NCBI GenBank assembly: GCA_034440575.1
Contig: JAOTOL010001449.1
Location: forward strand, 697,001 to 761,000
Direction: 5' to 3'
From: Imbricaverruca yamaguchii
Lineage: Eukaryota; Arthropoda; Thecostraca; Neoverrucidae
Length of the DNA stretch: 64,000 nucleotides
Of this stretch, positions 51,903 to 63,855 are shown piece after piece. The position numbers and the translations under genes were made by a program. The first letter of the stretch is position 1; every line of letters begins with the position of its first letter. Under the pieces are notes generated by a model. It did not search any database. It was not told the DNA's origin and saw only the letters and a program-made list of their open reading frames with translations.

Positions 51903-54900
51903 CTAGTTTTGTGGCATACAGATATTCAAATGGCAACTGAAGGTGTTTGGGTGTTTGTGACCGAGAAGTGATGGAAGCGAAAGGGTGATACCCTCTCTTT
52001 GGCAGAATGTCTTAAGTGGTTGACTTTGAGAGCAAAAGCTGCTGCAGTCTAGCAGGATGTGGCCTATGCTTGAGCAGGATGTGTTGCAGGTGTCGCAGTG
52101 AGGTGTTGTGTGTTGGTCACCCTCTGATCCAAGCTGTGCTGGTTTTGTGCAACCAGTTATAAGTCTAGTGAGGATGACCTCTTTTTGTCGGTGGGATTTT
52201 TGTGCAACCAGTTCTAAGTCTGGTGAGGATGACCTCTTTTGTCGGTAGGATTGATTTGATGTGTTCCATGCGACTATCGTTGGTTTGATTGCGTGGGTGT
52301 GGTTGGATTTGTGTTGTTTTGAGTTGTGCTGTGTCCATGTGTTCTGTTGACGTTGGCGAATGTGGCGTTGTACGAGTGCTTTACAATCGTCTGCCGAATA
52401 TTCCACGCCAGTATAAGTGCTCAATGCTAAGGCTAGCTTCGTGAGCCGGTCTGCTTCTTCGTTAGCTGGGATGCTGGCGAGGATCAGAATCCAAAGGAAG
52501 GAAAGGTTCATATTTACGTTATGGGCCACGATCAATGACGTGGTGTGGACAGTACTGAGTGTTGCTAACTGACTGGCGGACGGATTTTGAGTCTCAGCAA
52601 ATTACTACGTTTCTAGCCTTACGCCTCATGAGAATGGAGATAGCGCCAGAATGGCCATTGCTTCAGCGAAATAGATGGAGAAGTTATCCGGTAGATGCTT
52701 GGAAAGTCTCAGACCTGGTCCAGTAATGCCGATGCCTAACTTAGCCTTGTGTTTCGACCCATCCGTGAATATGAGCGATTTGTGATTGTTGTCATCGGCG
52801 AACTTGTGGAAGATGACAAGAAATTACGCCGATGTGAAAGTGGATTTCTTCTCCGAGAGGAAGCTCTCGACCTTTGGGTGACTGAAAGTCCAGAATGGCC
52901 TAGTGGGGATCGCGCTGTGGTGGATGGCATTGCGAGGTTAAGATCTGGGAGAGCCGTGGCAATTCCAATGCTATATGGTGAAAGTTTGCGCGCAAATCGG
53001 TTATTGTATCTGTCAGGCGTAAAACAGTGTTATGCCGGATATATTTTGGCTCTGACTTTCTGAAATGATGACAAAAATGGTACTGTTGTATTATAGGATG
53101 GTTTGTATGATTGATGTGTACAGTCGCAGTAGGGTTTTCCTGTCTCCGTCCCAGTCTGTGCCTGCAAGTGCACGTAGAATGTTGACGCGCATCGCTTCGT
53201 GATGGAGGCGGTGTGTGTACTGAAACTGAGTTTTTCGTCTAAATGCCCTCCTAAGAAATTGAAGCTTTTCACCTGTTCGATGGCTTTGCCGTCGACTTAA
53301 AGTAGAGTTTTGGGTGATGGACGAAGACGACTACATGTGACAGTGGCCTATTTTTCTGCGGACAGGGTGAAGCCCCATGTTTTGTACCACTTTGCAATGT
53401 CGTCTAGTCCTGCTTGAATGCTATTTTCAGCTTTAAGGAAGCATTGTAGCCGCCCCGGTAGACAGTTGGTTTTGAGCGCTGGCCTGTTCTGGTCTCCCCT
53501 GTCCTGGCGACGCAGGATTGGAGTCGCTTCGCGCGTCCGCGTTTCGCCCCCGGCTGGGTCAGTTGTCAGCTGGCCCGATAAGGCCGGGGACGATCGGTGC
53601 ATTGGCGGCCGTGTCGGTGCATTGGCGGCACGTTAAGCGTTCGGTCGAAATTCTGCCGTTGAATTGAATTCATAGATCGAGTGGTGGGGCCAGGGTTCAT
53701 GCAACACGCTCTGCTTAACAATAGGACCGTGGTTCATAAAGCCGGCCCATCAAAGAACTCGCACTAATTTTTTATCATTAAATTGTGATGTCCAGCTTGC
53801 TATGTCGGCCGCGAAGAGTAAGCATTAAAGAGAAGTGTCAGTGTGGACGGCAGGTATGCCGTTGATTACGATGATGAAGAGGCTCGGTGAGAGCACGCTC
53901 CCTTGCGCCAGGCCCTGCTCCTGAGTTGTGGTTCTTGACATGATACTGCCGCATCCTGTCCTGTCTCTGAGGCAGTTAAGAATGAAGTGTGCCACGTGTC
54001 CGCGTAGGCCTATCTTGTAGAGTTCGTGCGTCGATGCGGGCTTGTGTACTCAGTCGAATGCGGCAGTAATATCTAAGTAGGCAGCTATTGTGTGTTTGAT
54101 ACGTAGACCACGTTTAATGTCATGCACTAATCAAATGAGATTGTCTATAGTTGGCTTTTGATGCTGGGAGCCGTATTGAAACTCGTCGAGTAGGTCGCTG
54201 TGTTCCAAAAATGTCCTCACTCGTGTGTTGACCATGCGTTCGACCAGCTTGCTAGCACAGCTAGTAAGTGAGATGGGTCTATAACCTTTTGTGGTGGAGT
54301 GATCTTTGTGCGACTTTCTCAATTGAATGACTACGCTCTCCCGCCAGGATGCCGGGAACGTGTCGGTTTGGTACAGTTCATTTATGGCCACCAGCGAGTA
54401 CGTTAGGGTGTTTTTGCTACGACGTTTAAGAAACTGGTAATGGATGTCGTCCGGCCCAACTGACGTGTTTCCACACTTGCTGGGGGCAAGGTGTAATCCG
54501 TGCATAGTAAGCGACTCATTGTAGATTTATCTATTGCTACAGCTAAAGTTTGCTTTGAAGGCAAGGGCTTCTAGGTCGCTTACTATAGTGGTGTCGTAGT
54601 TGCTGTTGCCAGATACGCTGGCGTAGTGTAGCTTAACGTGGTTTATGACTTGTGGGTCAGTCATGTGCTGCCCTTTCAGAGTCAGTTGGGGGAAGGGGCC
54701 TGGTGGTGGGCGTTTCAGGTTGAAGCTCTTTATCAGGTCCCAGATTCTGCCGGTATGTGTGAACCTATTAAATTGAGAGGCAAAAGACTGCCAATAATGT
54801 TGGCGTGCTGTTCGAATTGTGTACCAGAAGTGTTTTTTTTTAAATAGATTGTCTGTATGCTGAAAGGTGTGCTTCGCACACGCATCTTTTGAATTGTTTG

Positions 54901-55345
54901 TCGGCATGATGCCGTGCGGCGATTGCCCTTTGACAGTCCGGGGTCAACCATGACGTAGATGCCTTTTTTCTAGGTTTGTTACTTTCTGGGACTGAATCTT
55001 GTGCTGCTGAGCTGATAGTCCTTAGGATTGTCTCGATCTTACTGATATCTGCAGTTGCTAGGTTCAGGTCCACCTGTTCCTTGAATTTAGCCCAATCCGC
55101 TCTTTTCAAGTTCCAAGATTGTCTGAATAGCTTAGTGTGGTGGATACCGTCCGTGCTGAGCCTGATTGTGATTGATACAGTGGTCGATCAGCCCGGGAAC
55201 GTCTGAAACTGACCAGTCAAATAGTGAGCTGATTCGTTGGGTGCAGCACGTTAAGTCAATGCAACTGTCCGATCTGCCAAGGCCAGGTTATAGTGGGTGG
55301 CGGCCCCGGTGTTAAGAAGTACTAAGTCCATTAGGCATTGTTCAT
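51903..55345 (-). pseudogene. Second LINE ORF2 remnant (EN-RT-RNase H)
   Basis: Fragments in order are an EN C-terminus (VLLNTGAATHYNL, DVPGLIDHC), an RT N-terminal region (54527-55109), an RT finger/palm block with GPDDIHYQFLK, KGYRPISLTSCASKLVERM (54131-54505), motif A YLDITAAFD followed by a stop, and motif B GLAQGSVLSPSLF. Motif C reads FAAD where FADD is expected (about 53802-53818). Then come FNFLGGHL (53030-53272), RNase H FTDGSKH (52752-52775), FAEAMAI, NEEADRLTKLA, and a C-x2-C...H...C ending (51903-52535). About 330 bp of unrelated sequence (about 53460-53795) interrupts the RT after motif C, and a 55 bp direct duplication sits at 52146-52250. Confidence 0.85.
52146..52250. repeat. 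55 bp direct duplication inside the LINE
   Basis: tgtgcaaccagtt.taagtct starts at 52146 and 52201. The two copies differ at a few positions. The duplication repeats about 18 residues of the RNase H-distal region in the encoded protein, so it arose after insertion or in the source copy. Confidence 0.92.
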
Positions 55346-55359
55346 TTCACCTAATGACA

Positions 55360-56240
55360 TAAACTGTCTACCTGACCTTTGACCTTATTTGGTTTTTACA
55401 TTTGGTAGCATCATAATACGGCACTAGTCACGTCGAATGACTCCCTTGGTGCAAATTGAACCCATAGCGACGAATCGCGAGGACTTCGAAAAATTCGAAC
55501 CATCCTTTGGCCTTGAGGTTTGACCTCGACATATCACGGTTTAAAAATGTTACTCGACGTTTCACGACGGGCTGTCCGTTGACAGTGGATCCGAGTAGGC
55601 TTGGGCGAAAACCACAAAAAAAAAATTTGAGGCTACCGAAGAAATCAGCTTGAATTTTGACCAGTCGAGATTATGTCGAAATATCAACTTTATGATACTG
55701 CACAAGGCAACACGAGTGGCAACACGAATGACCTAGATTTTCTGCAAATTGAAGCCATAATGACGAAATGCGATGACATCGAAGAACTCAATCAAACCTT
55801 TGACCTTGACATGTCCTGGTTTGATGTTACTCGAGTGTTCACCACTAGTTATTGCTTGATACCAAATTTGGATAGGTTTGATAGAAAATGAGAAAAAAAA
55901 ATGGTCACCGAAGTATCAGCTTGGCCTTTGTCCTTGACAAATAATTTGATTACTTGGCTTTCTGATGCTGCATGGGAAGCCACGTCTAATGACGTCCATT
56001 TGATGAAAATTGAAGCGCTAGCAACCGAACCTTGAGTTCGGTCGATATTCCTTCAACAGCGCCATCTAATAAACCAAGCTAACCTTTCACCTAGAAGTTT
56101 GACCTTAACGCATACCGACTTGAAATGTTACAGTATGGTTCACCACAGTCTATTGTTTGATACCATATTTGGGCAGGTTTGGGTGCAAACGAGAAAAAAA
56201 TGAGAGGCAATCGAAGAAACCGGTTTGCGTTGAACCTCGA
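55360..56240. repeat. Three diverged tandem copies of a ~290 bp repeat
   Basis: Shared landmarks in order are gcaaattgaa..cata, a TTTGACCT-containing block, atgttactcgac, ttgataccaaatttggataggtttg-like sequence, gagaaaaaaatg and gaagaaatcagctt. They occur near 55440-55660, 55740-55935 and 55990-56225. The first copy is preceded by tgacctttgacct (55373-55385), a perfect DR1-type direct repeat of the nuclear-receptor half site on the minus strand. Confidence 0.65.
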
Positions 56241-56902
56241 CCGTTAAAGTGGTAATGTGAGACCTATGTAGTTATTTCCGGCGTGTTGGGGGCAAGCGGA
56301 AGCATTTGTGGTAATTGATTCGAACGATCATAAACTAGTCGCTCAGTGCCGATACTAATACAAATACGCCTCCGGCGAACCCGTCGCTGAATATGAATAC
56401 GAATACGACGTTAACTTGACGTAAGTGCTTAAGACTGCCCATGACTACCCTCAATGGTCTTGAAGATACCCAGGGACACCCAGAGTCGCATTTGTTCAAG
56501 ATATATCAATATATGAGCATTGGAATGCAACCAGACGTATAAAGCCTTGCGATAATGTGAATTTGTTGCCCAGTATAGCACAGTTTTCATAATTCATGTT
56601 ATTCAAGAATGACCTGGAAGCAAACATTTCTAACGTTTGCTGATTTACCATTCGGGGATTTTGTGACGACAGATAGCCTGTGAAGCTCGTTGATTGGCTA
56701 CATGGGCTTTTAGTGGTGATTCTCTTGCATACATATTTTCACTTTATAAATGATTAAGTAGAGTTTGTGCGGCGATGATACTCAGGTAGCTGAGGCTTGG
56801 GGACAGGCCAAAAAAAAATGGTGGGGGACAAATCGACACTTTTCAGAAAATGAGGCATGCCCCCCTCCCCAGTGGTTACACCCATGGTGGCAACTTTTAT
56901 AT
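56241..56902. other. Unannotated sequence
   Basis: Nothing recognised. Confidence 0.55.
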
Positions 56903-56957
56903 CAGTTAGTTAATTAATAAATGGGGCGCATCAACGGCAAAGGTCATGCAGCGCCCA
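56903..56957 (-). mobile_element. 55 bp hairpin retroposon, older copy
   Basis: On the minus strand TGGGCGCTGCATGACC and GATGCGCCCC keep the stem. The tail is ATTTATTAATTAACTAAC. A target-site duplication is not clear (weak caactktwrt similarity at 56891 and 56960), so the boundaries are approximate. Confidence 0.75.
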
Positions 56958-58574
56958 TTCAACTGTAGTTGAATTCAATTCAGTGCTGTCAACATGACAC
57001 TGGCACTGTGTTACTCACGATGTGTCGGACGTTTAACAATACACGGCAGTTAACTTAACTGATGCAGCCGTCTCTGACGTTTAACACAGACGTCAACTTA
57101 GCATCTCTAGGTCCTTTACTGCATGATGTACGTTTAACTCTGTACATAAAGCACACAGTTTCGCTTCCTACTACTCACCCCATTAAAAATCAACTCAATC
57201 ACATAAAAACAGAATCAGTGTTTTTCGATGGCTATTCTAGCTGGGAAGAATATTTTGCAAAACTACTGCTTGGGGCATCGTGCACTCACCACTCATTCTG
57301 GGCAAAAGCTGCGGGGAATGCCTAGGTTTCAGAACACCATCCCATTATCTTCAGAATACCATCCCATTATCCCCGTCTCTCGTCAAGGATGTTTTTCGTT
57401 TAATTTTACACGCCCTAATGGTGCATGTGCAATTGTGGCGCAATGAGTAATACTTTGGTGAGAATGAGGTGAAGGAACCCGCCATATAAAAGTTGGTGCA
57501 CGCTACGAAATAGCATAGAATCAGGACATCAGGTTTTCAAATTCCTTGTTCTCTTCTTTCGAGATGAAGGACAGTTGTTAACCGGACAACGTTGACTAAA
57601 GCATACAAAAGGTCGCAAAGGTAGTATGACAATCAAAACGACGATCGGCTTGCTTTTTCGACTCCGATCAAGTATTAATATGGCTCATGGATTCGTCTTG
57701 CCCCCATTAATACCTTCCCTAGTTAGACTTAAACGTTACTTAGTTAACAAGTTAATTTTCGAACACTATATGTTTGAAGGTTTGCAACAGAATGATTTTC
57801 AGGGCTATATTTCAACTGGTTCGGGGAACAGATAGTTATACTGGATGAACCGTATCACATGAGATAAAAAAATTGTACGTGTTTTACATATTCCTATAAG
57901 ACAATCAGAACGCGATCACCACCGCAACTCGTGCCATGTCAAGCCATGGTCGACAGGACGAAATAAGCCAAACAATATTGCACAGGATCACGTCGTGCAG
58001 CGACTGTGAATGGGCAAAGCACCTCAAACGGCAATTACAGCATCTCGGCGATGTCCGCATCCTGGCTGCCCCCACAGACGTGCAGCGATAAATATCGGCG
58101 GCAGCGGGAACGTCACGGCTGATCTACTGGCTGGCCGGCCGACTGTTTTCAGCATTCATTCCTCTGCTGTCCCCGCTATTTATGACTTGTATTCATTTGG
58201 TTCCATTGAGAAAAAGATGGCGAATAAATCACTGTAATAATGATGCACGGCGTGCGTGTTTACCGGCACCGACTGAGCTCCGGTGGTGACCGCTGAACAC
58301 CACAGATGGCACCACCGGACGGCACCGAGGGCTCGGTCGTGGCCCACGTCCCGCCAGAAGAGGTCAGTCTCACCTTAGCCGGACTTACAACAGAAACGTG
58401 CTCAAATGTCATGCGCTGCATTTGGCCGGGCCAAGGCGATACAAGCAGTGAGGCGTAGCAAGGTTGAGATGAGTAGAACGAGCATATCTATAGTTATGAT
58501 ACATATAAGATAATAGTGACAAGTAACTGTATTCGTACACGTTGATTCAATACGAAAATAATCATAAGCAAGTC
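56958..58574. other. Unannotated sequence with a GC-rich island
   Basis: 58000-58400 is GC-rich, interrupted by an AT-rich core with tatttatgac, aataaatcac and taataatga near 58175-58245. No gene is supported. Confidence 0.5.
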
Positions 58575-59000
58575 AGTGTAACTTCCGGTACAGCGGACAG
58601 GCTAATGTGACCTCCGGTACAAGGGACAGGTCAGTACAATCTCTGGTACAGCGGACAGGTCAGTGCAACATCCAGTGCAGGGGACAGGTTAATGTAACCT
58701 CCGGTGCAAGGGACAGGTCAGTGCAATCTCTGGTACAGGGGACAGGGCAGTGCAACATCCAGTAAAGGGTAGAGGTAAGTGTAGCCTCAGGCACAGAGGG
58801 CAGGTCAGTGTAGCTTCCGGTACAGGGGACAGGTCAGTGCAATATCCGATACAGGGAACAAGTCGATACAACATACAGTAAAGGGGACAGGTCAGTGTAA
58901 CCTCCAGTGAATGGGACAGGTCAGTGTAAATTCCGCTACAGGGGACGGGTCAGTGTAATGTTCGTTACCAGGGAACAGGTCAGCGTAACTTCCCTCGTAG
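58575..59000. repeat. 29 bp minisatellite, ~14 units
   Basis: The unit is of the type ggtacaggggacaggtcagtg plus a variable caacctcc part. ggaca starts at 58624, 58653, 58682, 58711 and 58740. Confidence 0.95.
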
Positions 59001-61219
59001 GGTGCAAGTCGGTGGATAACTGCACGGGGGTAATTTCATGACATGAGTCCAATAATTATGGGCATTAAAGATACGCCGAACAACAGGATAAAGGATCTTT
59101 CCACTAGGTGCCGGAGAAACCATACTATTCGCAGTTCCTCTGGCGATGGAAAATCGCTGGATTTCCATGGTATCAATCATTACCACAGATAAGAGCGGAA
59201 TAGCTGCATAGTTACATCCTGACGGCAAATATACCACAAGAATCGTCCAACGAGTTTTTGGTAGTTCAGCTCCCGCATTATACATGCATATCATATAGTT
59301 CCCTGAATTAATTAACAATTAATTAACAATTCCCTGGATTAAATACCATTCACTCCCAAATTTCTGATTTCTACAACAGGCCAAGCCATCACGCACAAAC
59401 TGGTGAATGTCATCTCTCACTTACACGTCAACATTTAATAATAGTGTCCTGATTCACCACGAGCCAAAAATAAAACCCACAGAAATTTAGCCGACGATTT
59501 AAATCACTGCCTCTTCTTTGTTTCACTATCGTCTTTCGTCGCCGTCGCGTGTTTTTGCCCTTTATTTAAAGTTATATCAATATTAAAATTGGGTACAAAT
59601 TATTATTTTTAGTTTCATCAACTCATGGAACGACTGCATGTAATGTATCTGTGAACTAATAATTGAAGGTGACATTTAACACATTTCCCTTGCATTTATA
59701 ATTATCTTCCAAAGGCATGATTTTATAATGGTGCCTGATTGCGTATGGTAACTTTGAACTGATTGCGGCGCTCGATAGGAGCACATATGGGCTGCGGAAG
59801 CTGCTTTTCACTGTTCCAGGGCACTTGTGGTGAGTTGTTGATCGTAAGGTTGGTAGGTTGGTAGGTTGTTGATCGTGGTTTAGGTAGGTTGGTAGATATC
59901 CAGGTGCGAATGCTGTGGGCTGATTAGTTGCTTTGGTATTTTGTAATATAGGGCGGATACAGAGGGGAGGGGCACTGGAGGAGTGTACCCCCGCCATGGA
60001 AAAGTGGCGCACCTCTGGCCGGTACGGGCCAGGGTCATGAAGTGGTTATGCCCCTTCAGGTCATGACTACTTTATGATGATCTGTTCGCGCTGCTGTCAA
60101 GGCCCAAGGTCTTGCATCTCTTCCATCAAATTATTTACAAAAAAAAAAGAAGCCGCCATCTCCATTCTACCACTGATTAAGCAAGGAAATTACCAAGGTA
60201 TCCTAAGCACGAGTCGTACCTGCCTACTGAAGGAAAGAGCGACTCATGTTTTTCTGCACTATAATTTAAACCGAACGGCACGGGCGAACTACTTGCACAA
60301 ATTGCCGTGCTTTGGTGCAGCAGAGCGGCCGACCATTGCATAAAGGCTGATTGAAATCAGCATTTAATTCGGTACTCGAATCATCAATTGAGCTTTTGTC
60401 ATTGTGTCCACGTGGTGAAACAAAATTAATTTTAAGGACGAAAAAATACGACCTTCCTTTTTTGCCGTGGTGTAACAGGCCACATGTCATTAAACATAGC
60501 AACTGTGGTTGCCACTGATATCAAATACACAATCACATTGCATATGCATGCCTTTGGCACCGATGCATTCGTTGACTAATCTAGGCGAGGACATTGCAGT
60601 CAACCCCCCGCCCACTACATGGCCAACGTATTAGCTAACGTTCAATCAATCAACATATTGAATTCGTTGCGACCGGAGGCCACTGTTCAGAGCACAGGCG
60701 CGAGGTTTGGCGCGTTGTCGTCGGCATTTCCGCTAGTTGTGGTGTGTGTTCTGGTGTTGTCTGTGTGCTTGCTGGTACGAAAGGTGGATAGTTCATTTGG
60801 TAATCGTAAGTAGAATAACATGTTTGGTGGATGTTTTATTCAATCTTATATTAGTTTTTTAGTGGTATTTTTGTTTCTTCTGCATGTTTGTGTCGGAGTA
60901 CATGTGGAGCCCATTCTATCTAGTATGAATCCGGAGTGCAAAAATGTTTTAAGGGGTGAAATCTCTTAAGAAGCGCCTTACTTTCCACCCTGTTCACCAC
61001 CACCAAGGAAACAGTACTTCATATTTGAAAGGCACCCATGCACAAACAATACCAGGAAAGTACCTATCCAGTTCCTCCACCAATACTTGCCCTTAGTATA
61101 CAGTCTTCGGTTAAGCAGGATCCGTATCCTCATCAATGATAACACTGGTCGACACCAAATTTATTGTCTAAGTTCTTTTTAAGCAGATTTGGGACAATTT
61201 TGATGTGCTGGATCAAAAA
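59001..61219. other. Unannotated sequence
   Basis: AT-rich at 59320-59720. A 65-residue plus-strand frame at 60619-60813 contains one hydrophobic helix and is followed by a gtaagt-like donor, but nothing else supports an exon. Confidence 0.5.
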
Positions 61220-61772
61220 ATCACATTGGTTTTGCTCAATCAGGTCAACGTTTTGAGCTATGGCCACATGTTGCTCCGTACGCTTTTGTTTACGAATCCG
61301 TCAGCTCATCAGAGTCCAGAGTTAGAAAACTCAATGAAAGAAGTGGAACTGGAAGCTTTTGGAGGTTTTTACATGTACAAGAAGTGGAAGGCTTTTACAT
61401 GTACGAGTATGTTCGCTTTAAATGATGCAAACTTATTTCTTATTTCTGGTCGTGAAAAACTTTCTCGGCAACAAGTCCAGGAACTACGAGGAACTTGTCA
61501 CTAATATTCGGATAGTTTTCAGAAACCTCGGATGCAACATGAGCATCAAAATGCGTTACTTATTATCACATATGGATCGGTTTCCTGAGAATCTTGGATC
61601 AATGAGCGACGTGCAGGGGGAGAGGTTCCATCAGGACATGAAAGAGATGGAGACCAGGTATCAGGGACGCTTGGATGCAGTCATGATGGCTGATTACTGT
61701 TGGAATCTGAAGAGAGACATCCCTGCCGCTGAGCATTCTAGAGCTTCGAATAAACGGAAGTGCAAGCCCTGA
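61220..61772 (+). pseudogene. C-terminal fragment of a transposon-associated protein family
   Basis: From 61422 to 61772 an open frame encodes FLVVKNFLGNKSRNYEELV, LGCNMSIKMRYL, SHMDRFPENLG, GERFHQDMKEMETRYQGR and MMADYCWNLKRD, then a basic end (KRKCKP) and a stop. I recall this motif set as a very common family in arthropods and cnidarians, associated with transposons; its function is unknown. Upstream, matching bits (IRQLIR, ENSMKEVELEAF) lie in other frames, so the copy is frameshifted. About 65 bases of extra sequence with a duplicated ttttacatgtac motif split the region at 61355-61425. The rest of the gene is missing. Confidence 0.75.
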
Positions 61773-62138
61773 GTTTTGAACAATGATGACATACCGTGCA
61801 ATTTACATGTACTTACCTTTATCAATGTCTACTATTTAATTTACGGTAATGGATGTTTGTAACATTTAATTAATAAATTGTGTTGGAAAACAATTTTTGT
61901 CTCCTAAAAAGCCATTTCTGATGAGAAATATTAACAGAAATCAACCGATACTGTCAAAAATGCAATCGATTTTGTCATCAGATCGGATTTTTCCAAATCA
62001 ATTTAGCATAAAAGTCTGATCTTATCGAGAGAAATTGATGTCCTTTTCGGATTCATTGGTGCAAAATTGTCCTAAATCGGTTGAGAAAAAAAACCAGACA
62101 ACTTGGAAAAAATCGTAACCCAGGGTAATTGTGTGCTT
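61773..62138. other. Unannotated AT-rich sequence
   Basis: Nothing recognised. Confidence 0.6.
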
Positions 62139-62297
62139 GATTGGTTACTGGATTTTATGAAACGTCGACCGTAGTCATGTGGTGTCCCTAATCTCTCACG
62201 CCGATTGGTCGCGGGCGAAGAGTAGCGACGGGTGAGACTCGAACCCACAATCTTTCGATTGTGGTACGGGCAACTTACCCCTAGTCTACTCGCCTTC
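62139..62297 (-). mobile_element. tRNA-derived SINE, copy C (159 bp)
   Basis: It is flanked by a perfect 12 bp target-site duplication, aattgtgtgctt (62127-62138 and 62298-62309). On the minus strand it has an A-box-like segment TAGACTAGGGGTAAG (62274-62288) and a B-box-like segment GGTTCGAGTC (62236-62245), then the family body. The tail is short (CCAGTAACCAATC). Confidence 0.92.
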
Positions 62298-62309
62298 AAT
62301 TGTGTGCTT

Positions 62310-63463
62310 AACTGTGTGCCTGACATTATATATCTATCTCACGAAATATCTCATCCATGCATGTCATAAGAGAGAAAGAATACTGCAACACTTACCAGGC
62401 AGATCAAGCAGCTTCTGGTACACGCTAAGAAAGGCCGTTTCGGCGACTTTGCTTCGGGCAGAGAGACTGTCCACTTCTGACTGGAAGCTTTTCAGTAGCG
62501 AAGCGATCATTTTGCGTGTTTCCTGAAACGCAGAGCCGGCCGGCATCACACCGCGCCGCATACCGCTGCAGTGCACAACCCGTCCGTCCGTTGTCAACCG
62601 CAGCCGAAACACACGCGTCAAAACATTTCCAGAGGCACATATATTCTGCAGCTACGCGCAGCCTCAGCTAAATCGGCCTTTTATCCGGCGCTCATTGTCT
62701 ATGCGGGCCATGTCGGAGGAAACGGCACACAACAATAACCCGGCCGGCCGTCTCAATGGGCGCATGTTAGGAAAACGGCCGCCGCCTTATCATACGAGTG
62801 ATTTATGTACCGCTTCAGATGTGTCTAGAGATTCAAAAGACATCAACAGAAAACCTTTCAAAACGATATGTATGCAAATGAAACAAGTGACATCGGTGTG
62901 GTGCGCCGCACCTAATGCAGCGCGACGTGGCCTCGTCCGACACTGAGTCGGATCGGCAGCAGGGCCGACCCGAACCACTCGTGCATAAGCGTCGCAATAG
63001 CTGGCGTCGCCACTGTTTACCGAGTGGGCTGGATGATTATAACAGCGGAAGTTGAGAGCACCATGTTCAGCTGAATAGAAATGGGCAATTAGCGATGGCA
63101 CAAATACTGGAACTATCCGAGCGACGATACTCGAGAATGGTTTATTTGGATTCAAGCACCGATTATTTAAATGGTCTCCATTAGGAAAATAGATGCTCGG
63201 TATTAGAGGGTTTTTATTTGCTAGTCGGATGCGATATTAGCTTGACAAACGACAGCCAGGCGCCACCGCAGGCGTCCTGGCCGATTTGCGCAGCCACTGC
63301 GTGCGAGCAACGGTTCGTTTGCGAGACATGGAACCGACACGTCTTGCCAACCGCCCGCGACCAGGCAATCAGGCCCGCGCGCAGTACGCAGCCCACGGCG
63401 GAGAGTTACGACGTAATACCTGTAACACCACCAGACAGGCCCTGGCGCTGGGTGTCCAGCCTG
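62310..63463. other. Unannotated sequence with GC-rich islands
   Basis: GC-rich at 62520-62780 and 63220-63460, with ttatcatacgagtgatttatg between. No gene is seen. Confidence 0.5.
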
Positions 63464-63498
63464 GTTTGGGCGTCTATCCTGAAAATAGACGCCCAAAC
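63464..63498. other. Perfect hairpin, 14 bp stem and 7-nt loop
   Basis: gtttgggcgtctat (63464-63477) and atagacgcccaaac (63485-63498) are exact reverse complements around cctgaaa. Confidence 0.95.
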
Positions 63499-63769
63499 TG
63501 TTAGCCATCCCCGTTCGATGTGATGGATGCCATCCCTAACACAGTTTTCTGGCGACCACCGGAAGATGACATAGGGTAGCCGTGCCAGTTTAACATGGCC
63601 GATTTTCCAAACGTGCAAAAAGGTAGATGGGTCACGTCAGGTCACCGAGCTGCGACGCTAATTCTGAATGCACAGTTCGTGCATTTCTGCCGAATGTTTG
63701 TTGTACTAGACGTAGTGCGCCAAAACGATTCACATATGATGGTTTTGGATTATATCAGACCACAGCGTA

Positions 63770-63855
63770 CCAACGCGTTGGCACGCTGGCCACCGTTGCA
63801 ACGGTGGCCTTTAAGGGTGACGAAAAATTGTTAGCTACTTGACCCCGCGGGGTCT
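63770..63855. other. Cluster of three perfect palindromes
   Basis: ccaacgcgttgg (63770-63781), a 22 bp palindrome starting ggccaccgttg (63788-63809), and gaccccgcggggtc (63842-63855) followed by T5. Their role is unknown. Confidence 0.93.

Larger units (their letters stand above)
51677..55345 (-). mobile_element. 5'-truncated, decayed LINE of the RNase H-bearing I-like type
   Basis: On the minus strand it holds the end of an endonuclease domain (from about 55345), then RT, RNase H, a C-terminal zinc motif, a 3' UTR and an A-rich tail (rc of 51677-51714, AAAACTAAAAATAAAAAG). It is a different family from the LINE at 40653: the protein sequences differ and the hairpin tail is absent. No target-site duplication was found. 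Confidence 0.82.

Noticed and set aside
60619..60813. Small membrane-protein exon with a following gtaagt donor
   Set aside because: One hydrophobic stretch in 65 residues and a common donor-like string are not enough. No acceptor, neighbour exon or family motif is seen.
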